This document shows positions 1 through 11,627 of a stretch of DNA of 64,000 bases, in pieces; the first letter of the stretch is position 1; every line of letters starts with the position of its first letter. Location of the stretch: positions 17,853,771 to 17,917,770 of the forward strand of contig OX438743.1 of assembly GCA_949316235.1 (NCBI GenBank), in the 5' to 3' direction. Source of the DNA: Oegoconia quadripuncta. Its lineage: Eukaryota > Arthropoda > Insecta > Lepidoptera > Autostichidae. The notes beneath the pieces are model-generated. The model made no database searches, had not been told where the DNA came from, and worked only from the letters and a program-made list of their open reading frames with translations. Position numbers and translations under genes: made by a program.

Positions 1-593
1 AGTAATGCAATCTCTGACGCGGTCAGTCTCTGGATGGATAACAACTCGGTATTTTAAAACGTGCTTCTGGGGACACGCTATATAGTCAGTCCAGGTTGGA
101 TTCAATTGAAAGAAGTTATTAAGTAAAAACATTGACTGTCAGGTGGCCGCTAATCGGACACAATTCCACCAAACCGCACTAGGCCCACGTATTATGGCCT
201 ATACCGTGCCCCAACTGTGGAGACCTGCAAGGCTGTTGAAGAGAGAGAACTAGCACATCGTAGCGATTTTATGCAACAAGTCTTCGTGGATAACTAGGTC
301 AAACTGTGAAACTATGAGGACATTGCTGTCAAGTCAATTATTGGGGTCGCAGCGACCCGTCATCCCGATGTCAAATTGGCGAAACTTTTGCAACTGTTAA
401 TGGCACTCACATTACTTTCTTCGAATCGTTACCACGACTGCAAAGTTTCATTCGTCACTTGACGTGTTTCAGTCGAGTTTTTTTTTTGTTATTTGACACA
501 TTTACGCTTGAATCTTTTTTTGGATCCATTATCCGACCCCGGATTTTCACGCACATTTCAGGGCTAGATTGTATTCGAATATTTAAGTGTGAA
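1..593. other. No recognisable feature
   Basis: I see no coding frame, repeat family or structured element that I can support here. The sequence is AT-rich and unique-looking within the window. Confidence 0.5.
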
Positions 594-905
594 TTTTTTT
601 ATGCACAACGATTTAGCACTTGACCTCAATCACACCTGATGTTAAGTGAAGATGAGGTCGAAGATGGAAGCGTACTGACCCGGAAACCCCAACACATTTG
701 GGGGACTGGCTATCTTATCTTTGACAACCGGAACACAACAATGCTATTAACATTGTTGCTTGGCGGTAGATTTAGATAAGATTGTGGTAGCTGGCCAGGC
801 GGACATCTAAAATGCCCTACCACCAACCAAACCGAGTACTTAAACATGTACCCCGCTGGGGATCGAACCCGCGGCCTCCGAATCGCAAAATTTGTTTAAT
901 CCACG
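594..905 (-). mobile_element. SINE family A, nearly full length
   Basis: Read on the minus strand, a tRNA-like head with a GGTTCGATCCCC-type B box near 865 leads through a body shared with many copies in this window (GGTGGTAGGGCATTT, GCCGCCAAGCAGCAATG, TTCCGGGTCAGTACGCTTCC, ACATCAGGTGTGATTGAGG). It ends in an A-rich tail, seen as T's at 594-600. The head is degraded at its extreme 5' end. tRNA-derived SINEs of this form are transcribed by Pol III and moved by LINE proteins. Confidence 0.8.
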
Positions 906-906
906 T

Positions 907-1070
907 GAACTACTCACTTTATCGGGATAAAAAATATCTGTCTTAATCCAGAGTAATATTCTACCTATATACTAAATTTCATCCAAATCTGTTTATCCGT
1001 TTCGCCGTGACTGATCACAAAATAAAGAAACAAACATCTGAACTTTCGCATTTATAATATTAGTTAGATT
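907..1070 (+). repeat. Dispersed repeat family R fragment
   Basis: Contains CACTTTATCGGGATAAAAA, a stretch like AAATTTCATCCAAATC and TTTCGCCGTGA, ending TTTATAATATTAGTTAGA. The same blocks recur at 21,056-21,712. This resembles the very common lepidopteran repeat with a 'gcggcttcgcc' core, probably a retroelement 3' end. The class is not certain. Confidence 0.6.
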
Positions 1071-1134
1071 TTTTAGAGACAAACTGCTTATTGTGTAGTC
1101 ATAACTGTATTTATTTATGTATATGTATAATGCC

Positions 1135-1462
1135 ATGGAGCGCAGTGTACTAAATGTAAAACTGACCGATCGCGTCCGAAACACTACACTTCGCTCTAAG
1201 ACCCTTGTTGCTGACATAGCCACAACGGCCGCCAAGCTGAAGTGGGACTGATGTTTGTCGCATGCCAGACGACATGTGGGCCAAAATCGCCACCACCTGG
1301 AGCCCACCATTAGAAAGAAGGCGTCGCGGCAGACCGAAAAGGAGATGGCGGAATGAGTTGGATAAGTTCCTAACCAACTGGGCGGAGGAGGCCTGGGGTA
1401 GAGAGCCGTGGAGAGGGAGGAGGGAGGCCTTTGCCCAGCAGTGGGACAGTATGGGCTCCTAA
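1135..1462 (+). pseudogene. RTE-like LINE reverse transcriptase C-terminal fragment
   Basis: The first frame begins MERSVLNVKLTDRVRNTTLR and runs to KLKWD, where a TGA at 1249-1251 replaces what is usually a Trp codon. The homologous protein resumes in another frame at 1262 (MPDDMWAKIATTWSPPLERR, then GRPKRRW, WGREPW, AFAQQWDSMGS) and stops near 1460. This order (RDRxRN helix, KLKW, GRPxxRW, W..QQW) is typical of the C-terminus of RTE-type LINE polyproteins common in insects. A nonsense codon plus a small indel within 30 bases shows it is dead. No RT core is attached, so it is strongly 5'-truncated. The family call rests on remembered patterns. Confidence 0.7.
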
Positions 1463-1465
1463 AAA

Positions 1466-2207
1466 TGTATTTATGTATCGCAAATAATATCGCATAGACT
1501 ACAGTACTCTTACTGTAAGTAACAGAAAGACTCAGCAGATTTTCAGTCTCCCTCAGCAGAGTAGTTGCTGCCACCACAGTAATGCCTACCATGATGTAGT
1601 TCCTCACGCTAACGCATTCCACATGGGTGCAACAGAATACCAGGATCTCACTCTTCGAACGAAGCATTATGCTCATTCGTTACCCATTCACTACTGCGGC
1701 ACACATAGCAATATTTATGCAAATCATAGCCTAGTTCTTATTTTTGTTTTTAAATAGTTCTTAAATTGATATGTGATTTCTAATAATGTAAATTATATTT
1801 AATAAATTGCCTAGCATTACAACCACTGCCGACTAATAAACTCTACATAGAATTGAAGAAGTGGCTTCTCCAATACACATTCTATTGAATTAAAGAATTT
1901 TTGGATCATAAGGTGGAAATTTAAATTACCTAATGTATTTAATACTCTCTATCTTTTCATGGTCGATACTCCACCGACAAGAGCATAGCTCTTAAATTGA
2001 AGAAGATTTAATACTAATGAATGTAGCTGACATGAATTATGTAATATTATTTGATATTATGAATTTAACATTAATTAATGTTATCGACTTGAATTATGTA
2101 AATGAATTTAGTATCCAAAAAATTATTATTACTGTAATAGTTTTAAGATTTATAGATATTTGCATGTTGCTAAAAGTGGCTGAATAGGCGATAGAACCAG
2201 TACTTGT
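1466..2207. other. No recognisable feature
   Basis: AT-rich sequence with short internal repetition (AATTATGTAA-type words near 2035-2100). I see no gene or element I can support. Confidence 0.4.
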
Positions 2208-2590
2208 AACGAGGTGTACAACCTCTTCTAAATTACGTCTTCTTTTCGGTAATCTCTTTGGCGTTTTCTTTTTTGGAACATTATTCAAAATTCTGAATTC
2301 TAAATTATTTTCAAAAACTAGGCAGTCAGTCTTGACGCAGCTTGCGAGCTAAACTATTCTTTTCTTTTCCTTTTATTTCTTTCTTTAAATTATTATATCA
2401 TTGTTTAAGTTTTACGAGTGCCTATCCCTTCTTCCTGTCCTTCACCTTCTTCTTCACCGTTCATCAGTGGCTGCAGTCCTGGTAGGGGCCGGAAACCTAC
2501 GACCCTGAACCTCATCTTCTCTACGGCGCCCAATACCTACATCGACCTACAGCAGCTGAATGTCGCAGAACCGCGACATACTGAAACATC
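2208..2590 (+). repeat. Dispersed repeat P, copy 1
   Basis: A block of about 370 bp that recurs at 55,300-55,676 in the same orientation with only scattered differences. It starts around ACGAGGTGTACAACCTCTTC, passes a TTTCTTT-rich tract and ends in ACCTACAGCAGCTGA. It includes a short frame (from 2418) beginning MPIPSSCPSPSSSPFISGC that is kept in both copies for about 34 residues. The element class is unknown to me. The flanks are not shared, so this is an interspersed repeat rather than a segmental duplication. Confidence 0.7.
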
Positions 2591-3068
2591 TTATAATGTA
2601 CCCTATTCAATAGCAAATAAATCATTTGTATTTGTATTTGTAACGTGCCTATTGTTATGTGTTTTAAGTAGTGAATAAACCATTTTCTTTCTTTCTTTTT
2701 GTTTCAAAGAAAGTGTCAGTGAGGAAAATATAAAAATAGATCAACAATAAAAAACTATTTAAGTAGTGTCAACGTTGGGCCAGAAACGATAAGTATTTTT
2801 TTTACCTTTTAATACAGACAATCGCAAATCTAAGGAGACATGTTTAGTGTAACATCTCTTCAACTATACGTATAATACGCGCCTTCGCCCTAAGGGCATT
2901 CCAGATGGAATTTTTAATAACATTCTGTATAGAATCGCAAACATGTGGAGGCGCGTTATCATGTTAGAATGGCTTGCTATTTTAGGAATCTTTATTTGCG
3001 TGTTGCTATCAAGTGAAAGCAAATTCTCCATTTCTACGTTTTTTGGAGAATAAATCTGAATTTACATA

Positions 3069-3442
3069 TACCGGATGAGTTTTTTACCGTAAAGAAAAAT
3101 ATAGGGCATACTAGGTAAGTGAAATAGAAGTTATTGGAGGTAGGTTTTTTTTTTTAAATACGCACGCGCAAGGCCTATACTGATATGCGACTGGCGCCAT
3201 TCATAGGTTTCCTATATGCGAATTTCATTTGAAACACATATTTTCTCCAAGGTTTCTTTATTCTATTAATTTAATGATGTAATTATATGGAATAGGCTAC
3301 AAACGCGACCGTCAAAGGACAAAATTAACGCTTTATTCGATGATAGTTTGAAAAAAAATTGAAGTACCTATGCCAATAACTTTTATTTCACTTACCTAAT
3401 TATGATCTATTTTTTCCTTACGGTAAAAAAGCTCATCCAGTA
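3069..3442. mobile_element. MITE family E, copy 1, TA-flanked
   Basis: The two ends are inverted repeats of about 72 bp. The left starts TACCGGATGAGTTTTTTACC and the right ends with its near complement. TA lies on both sides (3067-3068 and 3443-3444), as expected for Tc1/mariner-type target duplication. No transposase frame is present, so it would be non-autonomous. Two further copies lie at 53,275-53,702 and 62,848-63,257. Confidence 0.8.
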
Positions 3443-3495
3443 TAATGTTACAATCTTTATCCCTAATGGAGAGTTCAAAACATTTTATGTTTAAT

Positions 3496-3660
3496 GTCTG
3501 AGAAGGTAAGAGGGTGAGCCCAGCGGCGTTAAAATGTGCAAATGGATAAATATATGTTTTTTGTTTTAAAGTTCCATAGTCGCCTTTTCGACACTCAATG
3601 GTAGAGACAATTTGGTTCTAATCTTTTTACGTGCTGAAAACCATACGGCACCGTTTAAAT
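3496..3660 (+). repeat. Dispersed repeat N fragment
   Basis: Shares the blocks GTTAAAATGTGCAAAT, TTCCATAGTCGCCTTTTCG and ACCATACGGCACC with copies at 4682, 17,476 and 23,357. A degraded partial copy. Confidence 0.55.
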
Positions 3661-3798
3661 TAAAAATTATGCTTTCCCTTAATGCGCTTCTGCTGGCCTG
3701 TTATGGAATTATTGTTGATATTACACTATCATTGCATGTAAGTTGATGTTCATATCTAACGTATGTATGTTTATATCTATTGTTTAGTATCTATTATC

Positions 3799-4066
3799 GA
3801 CGACCTGTTTGGTGTAGTGGTTAGCAACTCTGGCCACAATACCAAAAGGTTGCGGGGTCGAATCCCGCTAGGGGCATATGTTTGTGTGATGAATACGGTC
3901 ATGTGTACCCGAGTTATGGATGTTTTCATTTATAATAAGTATTTATTTACAAAAAAAAATATTTATGTATTATATCAACCATCTGATATCTACAACACAA
4001 GCATATAGTTGCTTACTGTGGAACTAGATGGCGCTGTGTGTATGTCTAAGGATATTTATTTATTAT
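3799..4066 (+). mobile_element. SINE family B, near full length
   Basis: The tRNA-like head has an A-box-like GGTGTAGTGGTTAGCA and a B-box-like GGGGTCGAATCCCGC. The body includes CATGTGTACCCGAGTTATGG, ATCAACCATCTGATATC and TGGAACTAGATGGCGC, and ends GTCTAAGGATATTTATTTATT. Minus-strand copies lie at 31,041, 45,546 and 53,896. It is a Pol III-type SINE, not a functional tRNA, because the head does not fold into a complete cloverleaf and is fused to a non-tRNA body. Confidence 0.8.
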
Positions 4067-4102
4067 TTATTTATTTATTATTATTATTTTATATATTTTT
4101 TT

Positions 4103-4288
4103 AAGTCACTGGTGCACAACCTACTTGCTTTTATCCCGTACTTTTTTCTCTACCCAAAGGTTGTCTGGCAGAAATCGCTTAATAGCGATAAGACCGCCTG
4201 GTTGTACAGTGTTTTTTTTTGAAGCTATATTTATGAAGTGCATTGTAGAATTTTTGTGCAATAAAGTGTACTTGATTGATTGATTGTT
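4103..4288 (+). repeat. LINE 3' end (CR1/Jockey-like tail)
   Basis: Contains GGTTGTCTGGCAGAAATCGC, AGCGATAAGACCGCCTG and GTGCAATAAAGTGTACTTG, then a (GATT)n tail. The palindromic 'cgctTaatagcgataag' block and the GCAATAAAG tail are shared in pattern with 18,423, 33,076 and 61,372. Such 3' UTRs are typical of insect LINEs with microsatellite tails. No coding part is attached. Confidence 0.6.
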
Positions 4289-4516
4289 ACTAACCTCTTT
4301 ATACCTTAATAGCCATAGATGCTTTAGGATTCTGGATAACTTTAACTATGGAATCAACTGTGAAATTCCGGAAAAAACCAGCTGTTACGAGCCTCATAGG
4401 CGTTGAAGTATGTATAAGGCATATGGAATAACGGTTTATTTTTTAATTTCAGAGTCAGATTCATAAGAATACATACATACATAGCGTCACTACCTTTATC
4501 CCATATTGAGATGGTC

Positions 4517-4680
4517 TTTTTTTATGCACAACGGGTTAGCACTTGACCTCAATCACACCTAATAGTAAGTGAAGATGAGGCTGAAGGTGGCAACATACTG
4601 ACCCGGAAACCCCATCTTATTTGGGGGACTGGCTATCCTATCTCTGACAACCGGAACACAACAATGCTATTTAACATTGG
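4517..4680 (-). mobile_element. SINE family A, 5'-truncated
   Basis: The A-rich 3' tail (T's at 4517-4523) and 3' half of family A are present up to the CCGGAACACAACAATGCTAT block. The tRNA head is missing. Confidence 0.75.
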
Positions 4681-4681
4681 T

Positions 4682-4880
4682 CAGAGATTTCCCAAACATT
4701 AGCGTTTGGGTGATCAAACATTAAAGGTTTAATATAATAATAAGAAACGACATCCATGTTTCACCTTCAGAAGTATATACAGAAAAGCACACGTGAGTAG
4801 AGAGAGGTTTTTAGGGGGAGTTCCATAGTCGCCCATGGGAAGAAACGGGCTAGTTCTATTATTTTTACACGTCGAAACCA
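4682..4880 (+). repeat. Dispersed repeat N copy
   Basis: Contains AACATTAGCGTTTGGGTGA, AACGACATCCATGTTTCACC and TTCCATAGTCGCCCATGGG. It abuts the truncated SINE at 4517-4680. Same family as 17,476-17,856. Confidence 0.6.
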
Positions 4881-5862
4881 CACATCAATTAGTTGCCGTG
4901 AATTTTTTGAATTTGAGTTTACTTTGAATATGACCATTGTATTGTATAAATACGTACCACAACAATACCTTTATACGTAAGAACGACAAGATACGATTTC
5001 CGGTTGATCGAATTTTATAGATTCCAGTAATTTGGGTCAGTAGTGTTCGATGTTTATCTGACTTCATTTATTTGAAGAGCGAATATAGTGCTCGTAATTA
5101 ATACGACGGTCGACAGCTCCACACTAAAATCAAGACAATATCCAAACAATTCAAAAGTCACGTTCCGTTTTTCAAATAAAAACGTTCTGTTTAATAAGAA
5201 CAATACAACAAAAGCATCTCATCCATAGTGTTTAATGCAGTTAAGCGCGCACCGGGAACTCTAAACTCAATACAGAAGTTTATTCGTCGCAGTGTTCATA
5301 ACCTCGATACATACAGACAGCGAGCTTTTACTTGTTCTATACATCTGAATTTTCACACAAAAATGGTGCCTTTTGCGCGACTGAGACAGTCCACCAAACA
5401 AACATCTACAGATTTGTGTCCTTTCAGGATGTTGTTTCAAGAACTAAGCTTTCAAGGTTTGGAACACCCAAACATTCATCATTTGGGATAAAGATCGATA
5501 CGTTATGTATGTTAGTTTGTTAAGAGGGCTAAATCAGTCCAGTGGCGCCTTCATTAGATAATAATAATAATAATACATATAATCTCTTACATATTACAAA
5601 AGGCTACCATTCTCAACACTTGTCGTATCAGTCGCAAGTTTCTAACTACATCTATCATCACTGCCATGAACAATAATTCCTCAACACTTGGCTAAGGCCC
5701 GCGCGGAGCGGTAATTACCTTTTTCGGAAGAAAAAGAGATAAAGAAGAATATAAATAATAATAATAAATAAATATTCTTATACATACACACAGATAAATT
5801 AGGATTTCTTTTTAAATACAGCATAAATCAAAAACATGGCTCTGATCCTTATAAATAATACC
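4881..5862. other. No gene recognised; short TAA repeats
   Basis: Short (TAA)n tracts occur at about 5559-5574 and 5756-5772. The last 30 bases before 5800 resemble the tail of SINE family B. The short open frames at 5228-5523 show no domain, and I see no reason to treat them as real. Confidence 0.4.
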
Positions 5863-6085
5863 TAAATGAGCCCAAACTTTAGGGGTTTACTAGTAGCCAC
5901 TTAAGAGTTCCGCCATCCACAGACTGGCTCCATCATCAGATCAGCTCTAAGATACCAAATTACAGTATTGTCATCCGAACTACATATACATACCAAGTTT
6001 CATTTCGATACGACAATTTAGAAGTAGGTTAAAGTACAAATATTTGTTAGTTTGTTGCAAGTGAAGCTAATAATAAAAGTGTTTT
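5863..6085 (+). repeat. Dispersed repeat L, copy 1
   Basis: Contains CCCAAACTTTAGGGGTTTAC, CACAGACTGGCTCCATCATC, AAGATACCAAATTACAGTA and ACATATACATACCAAGTTTC. Other copies lie at 30,545-30,780 (minus) and 42,170-42,480 (plus). Probably a retroelement 3' segment; the class is not established. Confidence 0.65.
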
Positions 6086-6344
6086 AAAAATTACACAACA
6101 AAACTCGACTTTAGAAACGATTGTGTGCATTTACAAATAAAATTGGTTTCGTCAAGTTGTTGATACCAACACATCTCTAACATGCTCGATTTATGGCACA
6201 ACAGTTCAAGAACATAATTTCGGCCAGTCTTTAGTTCATTGCTGATCATCCAAGTACTTATTTGAATTCGTTCCATTCCGCTTACATACTATTAACAATG
6301 CGTTTCTAAAGAAATGTCTTAGTTTTTCGAACCCAGTTCAGCTA

Positions 6345-6668
6345 AGATTTCGGCATTTAATTTTTTATGTCATGTGATATAACCTCAAAGATTATGTAAT
6401 AGGATTATGTAATATATTTTAAGATTACATGAGCTACTTATGTAATTTATGTAAGCAACAGTTTGTCTGTCAAATAAATAAAATAAAGAAATATTTTTTT
6501 ATCATCCGTTCAGATTTAGGCATTTAATTATGTCATGTAATATAACCTCAAAGATTATATAATAGGATTATGTAATATGTTTTAAGATTACATGAGCTAC
6601 TTATGTAATTTATGGAAGCAACAGTTTGTCTGACAAATAAATAAAATAAAGAAATATTTTTTATTTAG
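6345..6668. repeat. Tandem duplication of a ~157-bp AT-rich unit
   Basis: The blocks GGCATTTAA, TATGTCATGTRATATAACC, AGATTACATGAGCTACTTA and CAGTTTGTCTGTCAAATAA occur twice, about 165 bp apart. Copies cover roughly 6345-6502 and 6512-6668. Each ends ATAAAATAAAGAAATATTTTT, which looks like a retroelement 3' tail, so this may be two adjacent insertions or a local duplication. Confidence 0.7.
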
Positions 6669-7012
6669 TTGTTCGCCCAATCCATTTTATCTGTGTGTAC
6701 AGTTCAAAACTCACAGACGAAGGTTGCAATCGAATTGAATCGTCACTTGGAATAAGCGCTCTCATGGATGCCGGCTTCAATTAAATCAACTCACAAACAA
6801 GAATATTGAGAAATATTAAAAATAATAAAGGATTTGTTTCATTATGGTCCCCCTTCAAGCCATATCCAATCATTGATATTGGTCCAATTTGACGATCAAC
6901 GATTACCATTGAAATTAGATAATAACGATGCAGGATCTGGTATTCTATTATATAATTTCTTCAATATCATCTTCGATTATGTTCTTATTATGTATTGGTT
7001 GTATCATCGTAT

Positions 7013-7318
7013 CATATCATCATCATATAGGCCTTCCCTCGTATAATGAGGGAGTATGGGCCGTAGTCCACCACGCTGGCTCATTGCGGGTTGGGGACTT
7101 TACATGCCTTAGATTTTTATTTCTCAGGCAGGCAGTTTTCCTCACGATGTTTTCCTTCACCGTTTAAATTTTAAATTATGTACATTTAACCGTCGGATAA
7201 ATGCACATAAGTAATTAAATTAAATTTAAAAAGTCATTGATACATGGCCTGCCTGGGAATCGAACCCGGACCTCCCAAATTGGGAGACCTCGTATCAACC
7301 ACTGAGTCACCGACGCAC
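7013..7318 (-). mobile_element. SINE family D, full length
   Basis: On the minus strand a tRNA-like head (GCGTCGGTGACTCAGTGGTT, then GGGTTCGATTCCCAGGC as B box) is followed by CATAAGTAATTAAATTAAAT in complement, CACGATGTTTTCC and AGTCCACCACGCTGGC. It ends in an (ATG/CAT)n tail at about 7011-7026. The head-body-tail order is the same as at 56,103 and 58,721. Confidence 0.8.
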
Positions 7319-7365
7319 CTTATATTTATACGAATGTATTAGTTATATACTACTTATTAAAAAAA

Positions 7366-7566
7366 GAATAACAATGATCCATTGGGTTTGTTGCGCCGCT
7401 TCTTTTCCCGCAGATGATTTTCTTTTCGCGGTAAGTTGGACATATTGACTGACAGATATAATAAGTACAAATGAGCCCTATTATTATGGACAGCAGATAT
7501 AAATTGACATTCAACAAATTATATCATGTATCTTACCTATGAAAGATTTTATTTTATTATTGTTTT
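7366..7566 (+). repeat. LINE 3' UTR fragment, family T
   Basis: Contains TTGCGCCGCTTCTTTTCCCG, CAGATGATTTTCTTTTCGCG, AAATTGACATTCAACAAATT and ATATCATGTATCTTACCTAT. It matches 21,363-21,577 block by block. Confidence 0.6.
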
Positions 7567-8813
7567 TCTCTCATGGCAAGCGCTGTATAAAGCGATTAAC
7601 AAGTGTAAATAAGCCATAGACCCTAAATTTACATGAGCAATATTCGTGAGATCATTTATAGTCTATCGGCCATGAATGAAGATCTTCGACTAAATTCAAT
7701 TCAGACTAAAGAGCAATCAATTGTATGTACTTTTACATAAAATACTTTGTAAGAACGAAGAGCCAAGTTTACAACAAAAGCCTCCAAAGGTCTTTCTACC
7801 TAATTAATGATTTCGTATAGATGTTTGAAGCGAAAGCAATTTGCGTGATATAGAGATTACGAAATTCCTGCTAAGACGTGCCAATGAGTTGTCGACTTGG
7901 CACGTTTTAATATATATAATAACATTTCCCTTTCAAAAGTGGCCAAGGTTTCTGGATGCCTTTGGTAAAGCTACTCATAATTATCACATTTCTTGCGAAC
8001 AAGCAGATTCAAATTTGTAGAGTAATTTCTATATAATATTATTGAGAGATAATACTGTGCACTTTATTTTATCCTATAGCAAGGGCCATTGTTTGTCAGG
8101 GCTTAACGGACACCACACATTCATACAAACATCACGCTGCAGACACACACACAACAAACAAAATATTTGTAATTGTTCGTAATTGTACAATAGTGGATGT
8201 CAGATGTTGCAGTTGTGATACGATGAGCACTCGAGAAACTTAAAACCTATTTATAAATAATACACAAATAGCTTTAATTAAGGTTATTTTAGTGAATTTA
8301 AAATTTAGAGAATTCTACCTTCGATGTAATAATAAAAATAAAATAAAAACCTATTCATTTTAGTTAGGATTCCTAACAGAGGCAACAAATACTATACATA
8401 AATAGAGTGCTTCTACAACTCTGTAACAGAATTGAAATGAAAAACTAAAATACGTTTTTAATTAATTTTTTTATTATTACGTCGAAGGTCCATTGAAAGA
8501 TTTGTGTTTTATAACAAACTGTCCGCCGCGGCTGTGCCCTCTCGCCTAGGTGAATAGATTTTTGCTCGCCTGGAATAGCTTTATCGTGGAGTAATCGTTG
8601 TAAGTTATCCCTAAGGACCTTGTTCTGGTATTAAAGTATCCTATGTCTTCTTCCAGGTTATTTTATACCTGTGTGACAAATTTCAGACGTGAAACAAATA
8701 CACATCTTAATAATTGTATAGTTTACTGCAATTGAACAGTACCACTGGCCAAATAATGCTCATATTGATGTGATAGTGGCTCACATTTCTGGATAGGCAG
8801 GCAGGTTGTTTGA
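7567..8813. other. No gene recognised; possible degraded R-family piece
   Basis: A 9-bp-stem hairpin lies at 7876-7905 (ACGTGCCAA arms). The stretch near 8525-8700 has CCGCGGCTGTGCCCTCTCGCC and ATAGCTTTATCGTGGAG, suggesting a decayed R-family repeat on the plus strand. No coding signal. Confidence 0.35.
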
Positions 8814-9132
8814 TTTTTTTTATGCACAACGGCTTTATACTTGACCTCAATCACACCTGATGTTAAGTGATGATGAGGTCGAAGGTGGAAGCGTACTGAC
8901 CCGGAAACCTCAACACATTTGGGGGACTGGCTATCTTATCTCTGACAACCGGAACACAACAATGCTATTAACATAGCTGTTTGGCGACAGATTTAGATAA
9001 GATAGTGGTAGCTAGCGAGGCGGACATTTTAAATGCCCTACCACCAACCAAACCGAGTATATAATATATGTACCCCACTGGGGATCGAACCCACGACCTC
9101 CTAATCGCAAACCCAATGTTGTTTACATTGAG
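8814..9132 (-). mobile_element. SINE family A, nearly full length
   Basis: The T tract at 8814-8821 is the A-tail. All body blocks are present, and the head is present on the minus strand up to the ACATTGAG complement at 9132. Confidence 0.8.
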
Positions 9133-9428
9133 ATTTACTCTACCTAATGAATTCTGTAATTAGCTGAAGTATAAGAGACGCAGGGTACTTACTATATGCC
9201 GACTGGGCCTCTGTTCTATTATTCTAATATATTGACAGATCCTCTCGCCTCCACTTGTAGTGACCCTTTCTGTGACAGCAGCACTGACGGATTCCACTGA
9301 CTCACTACTACACTCAGTATCGCAGGCGCACGTCCAACCTAGTCAACGTCACTGACCGACTCCCGTTTGACAGCTACCCTGTCTACTGGTGTACATGAGA
9401 CAATGTATTATAATAATAATAATAATAA

Positions 9429-9559
9429 ATATCCTTAGACATACACACAGCGCCATCTAGTTCCACAGTAAGCAACTATATGCTTGTGTTGTGGATACCA
9501 GATGGTTGATATAATACATAAATACAGTTTTTTTTGTAAATAAATACTTATTATAAATG
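9429..9559 (-). mobile_element. SINE family B, 5'-truncated
   Basis: Contains the complement of the family B tail (ATCCTTAGACATACACACAG, GCGCCATCTAGTTCCACAG, GATACCAGATGGTTGATAT). It stops before the tRNA head. Confidence 0.75.
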
Positions 9560-11627
9560 TATTATATCTATTAAATAGATACAAACACTACATAGAGTCC
9601 ATGAGTTGTGTTGTTGATAGCAGATTCTTAGTTAGTTCCACATAAATAGGAAGCCGAAGCCCTTCAGTGAATTAAATCGCCTTATAGTCATTTAAACTGA
9701 TCGAAGTTGCAATCACGTGCAATGTTGCAGTGACTCCAATACTATTACTAATCATTGCGGCTTCTAATCTTCAAGGATTTGATGTTTTTTTCATCGACTG
9801 GCTAAGGAGAATGCGATGTTAACAAAATTTTTATTAAATTGGGTGAAGCGAGTATATAGCCACGGGATATTGGTTCGTTTATTAGTTTATCAAAGTAAAG
9901 AATAAGATTATGCCCACTGACACGATTATCTCTACAACAGTCGATCTAGAAGTAAATAATGTTATCAATGAAAGCCAAATCGTCTGCAGGATCTTCCTTT
10001 CCTCAAAACTCATTTCGCAGACTGTTTTACATTTCTAATACCCCGCGAATCAGACCCAGACTCAATCTGGACTTTAATTAATGAGCCAGAGATAATTAAA
10101 ACGGATTTTCGTCGGGAAAATAGGGCACTTGTGTTTTGTTCCAGCCGGTGGAGTGTTGCTAACGTTTGTGAATGGGAAGCTTAGCAGTTTGTAAAGAAAT
10201 GTCGGATCTTATGTTACTGCGACAATTTTGTTCCTTGGAAATGAAATACAATACAAATACCTTTCAATTTGATTGTCGCTTGAATTGGCTGTCTATCTTG
10301 TATGGTTTCAGGTAGAGAAGGATAGGACGAGTCTCTCCCGTGGGTTTCGTTAAAGGCGACTATGGGATAGGGAGCTTGACATCATAGATTTAGTGAGGAC
10401 CAGTAGCGTCATTGCTAATCCCAGCTTGTTGATTAGGGTAAATCCCATGGGCCAGGATACCTCGGTTCTGTAGCGCATTATGTGCACGGATAGCTATCAG
10501 ACGATTGTCCTGAGGTGCGGCACTGGAACTTCGTACATATGGAGTTCAGTGCTGACATATATAGTTATGTATAGGTTCAGGTAAGTAGTAATTATAACTA
10601 TAACCAATATAGGTTATAATGAAATGTAGATGTAGGTACGTATGCTCTAAAGAGAAAAACAGATAAACATGCATCAAAATGTAATATCCATCCCTTACAT
10701 AATACTGTGTACATGTTTATAACGGCTATATTATTATATTGTATTAAAGTATTTTTATAAGGCATACTACATATTCTAGTAAGTACATTATGGTTCAAAA
10801 GTGCATATCCCATCGCGGTTCGAACAACTTAGTTTGCAAGTAACCCTCTGAATTTTCTTTGCCTTTAAAAATATTTGTAATTCTTGTACAGTCAAACGTA
10901 CTACATGAAAGCAGCAATCGATATTTGCTTTTATCACAAGTGCGGTTTGTGAAGAAGTCTACTCTCTGTTTTATATATTTTGTGGTTAACTTTTATTACT
11001 CTATACAATTTAAATAATAACTAGTTGTATATCTGTGTTTTAAGGCTGTTGTTAATCTGAATATATAAAATAAATAAAAGAGGCTGTTGGTCGTGATGAT
11101 AGTCTAACAAGCTACGGAGCGAATTCAGAATATCTATAACACAAATTTCATTCACAGTGTTGTTGGCCATTACCTAGATGAAGGAAAAATCACTAATGCA
11201 TGTTTGTCACAATGGGCTGTAACCACTATATTTGATGTGCTAATTGTAATGCAGACCTTTTGTACTACGCATTGGGATATTTAGAAGCTGATTTATGCAC
11301 GCTTACTAAAAACACGCATTTTTATTTTCGTTTAAATGTTATGAATTATTTTGATTGAGTGGACTCCTAGAGTGAGAGGATATTCAATTTTCATCATCAT
11401 CATCATCATCATTTTCAGCTCACATTCACTCTATTACGCCAATTCGACAGTCAACAGTACGATGTCATTAGACCAACAGGCCGATGGTGTGCTCAGTGGC
11501 CTTATCGCTCTTGGCCACCATTGGAACTATGTGCTTCCTTTGGTCCACTGCGCACTGTCCGTTATCTCGTTCAATTGTCACCATCATCATCAGCTTTAGA
11601 TGTCCCCAAATTTTCGATTACCGAAAG
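9560..11627. other. No gene recognised
   Basis: Mostly unique-looking AT-rich sequence. The 10,310-10,400 stretch (TCCCGTGGGTTTCG, AAGGCGACTATGGGATAGG) looks like a decayed LINE piece of a type common in Lepidoptera. A short (ATC)n run lies at 11,393-11,413. The small open frames at 10,598-10,813 and 11,351-11,859 show no domain. Confidence 0.35.

Noticed and set aside
993..1676. A 227-codon minus-strand frame
   Set aside because: It is antisense to the RTE-like LINE fragment at 1135-1462 and extends into AT-rich sequence. No domain; the sense strand explains the composition.
3799..3885. Possible tRNA gene (A-box and B-box matches)
   Set aside because: The head is followed by a repeated non-tRNA body, recurs in many copies and does not form a full cloverleaf with an intact acceptor stem. 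It is a SINE head.
7876..7905. Hairpin followed by TTTT as a terminator
   Set aside because: Nine-bp arms followed by T's look like a bacterial terminator, but the sequence context is animal and no transcribed unit ends here.
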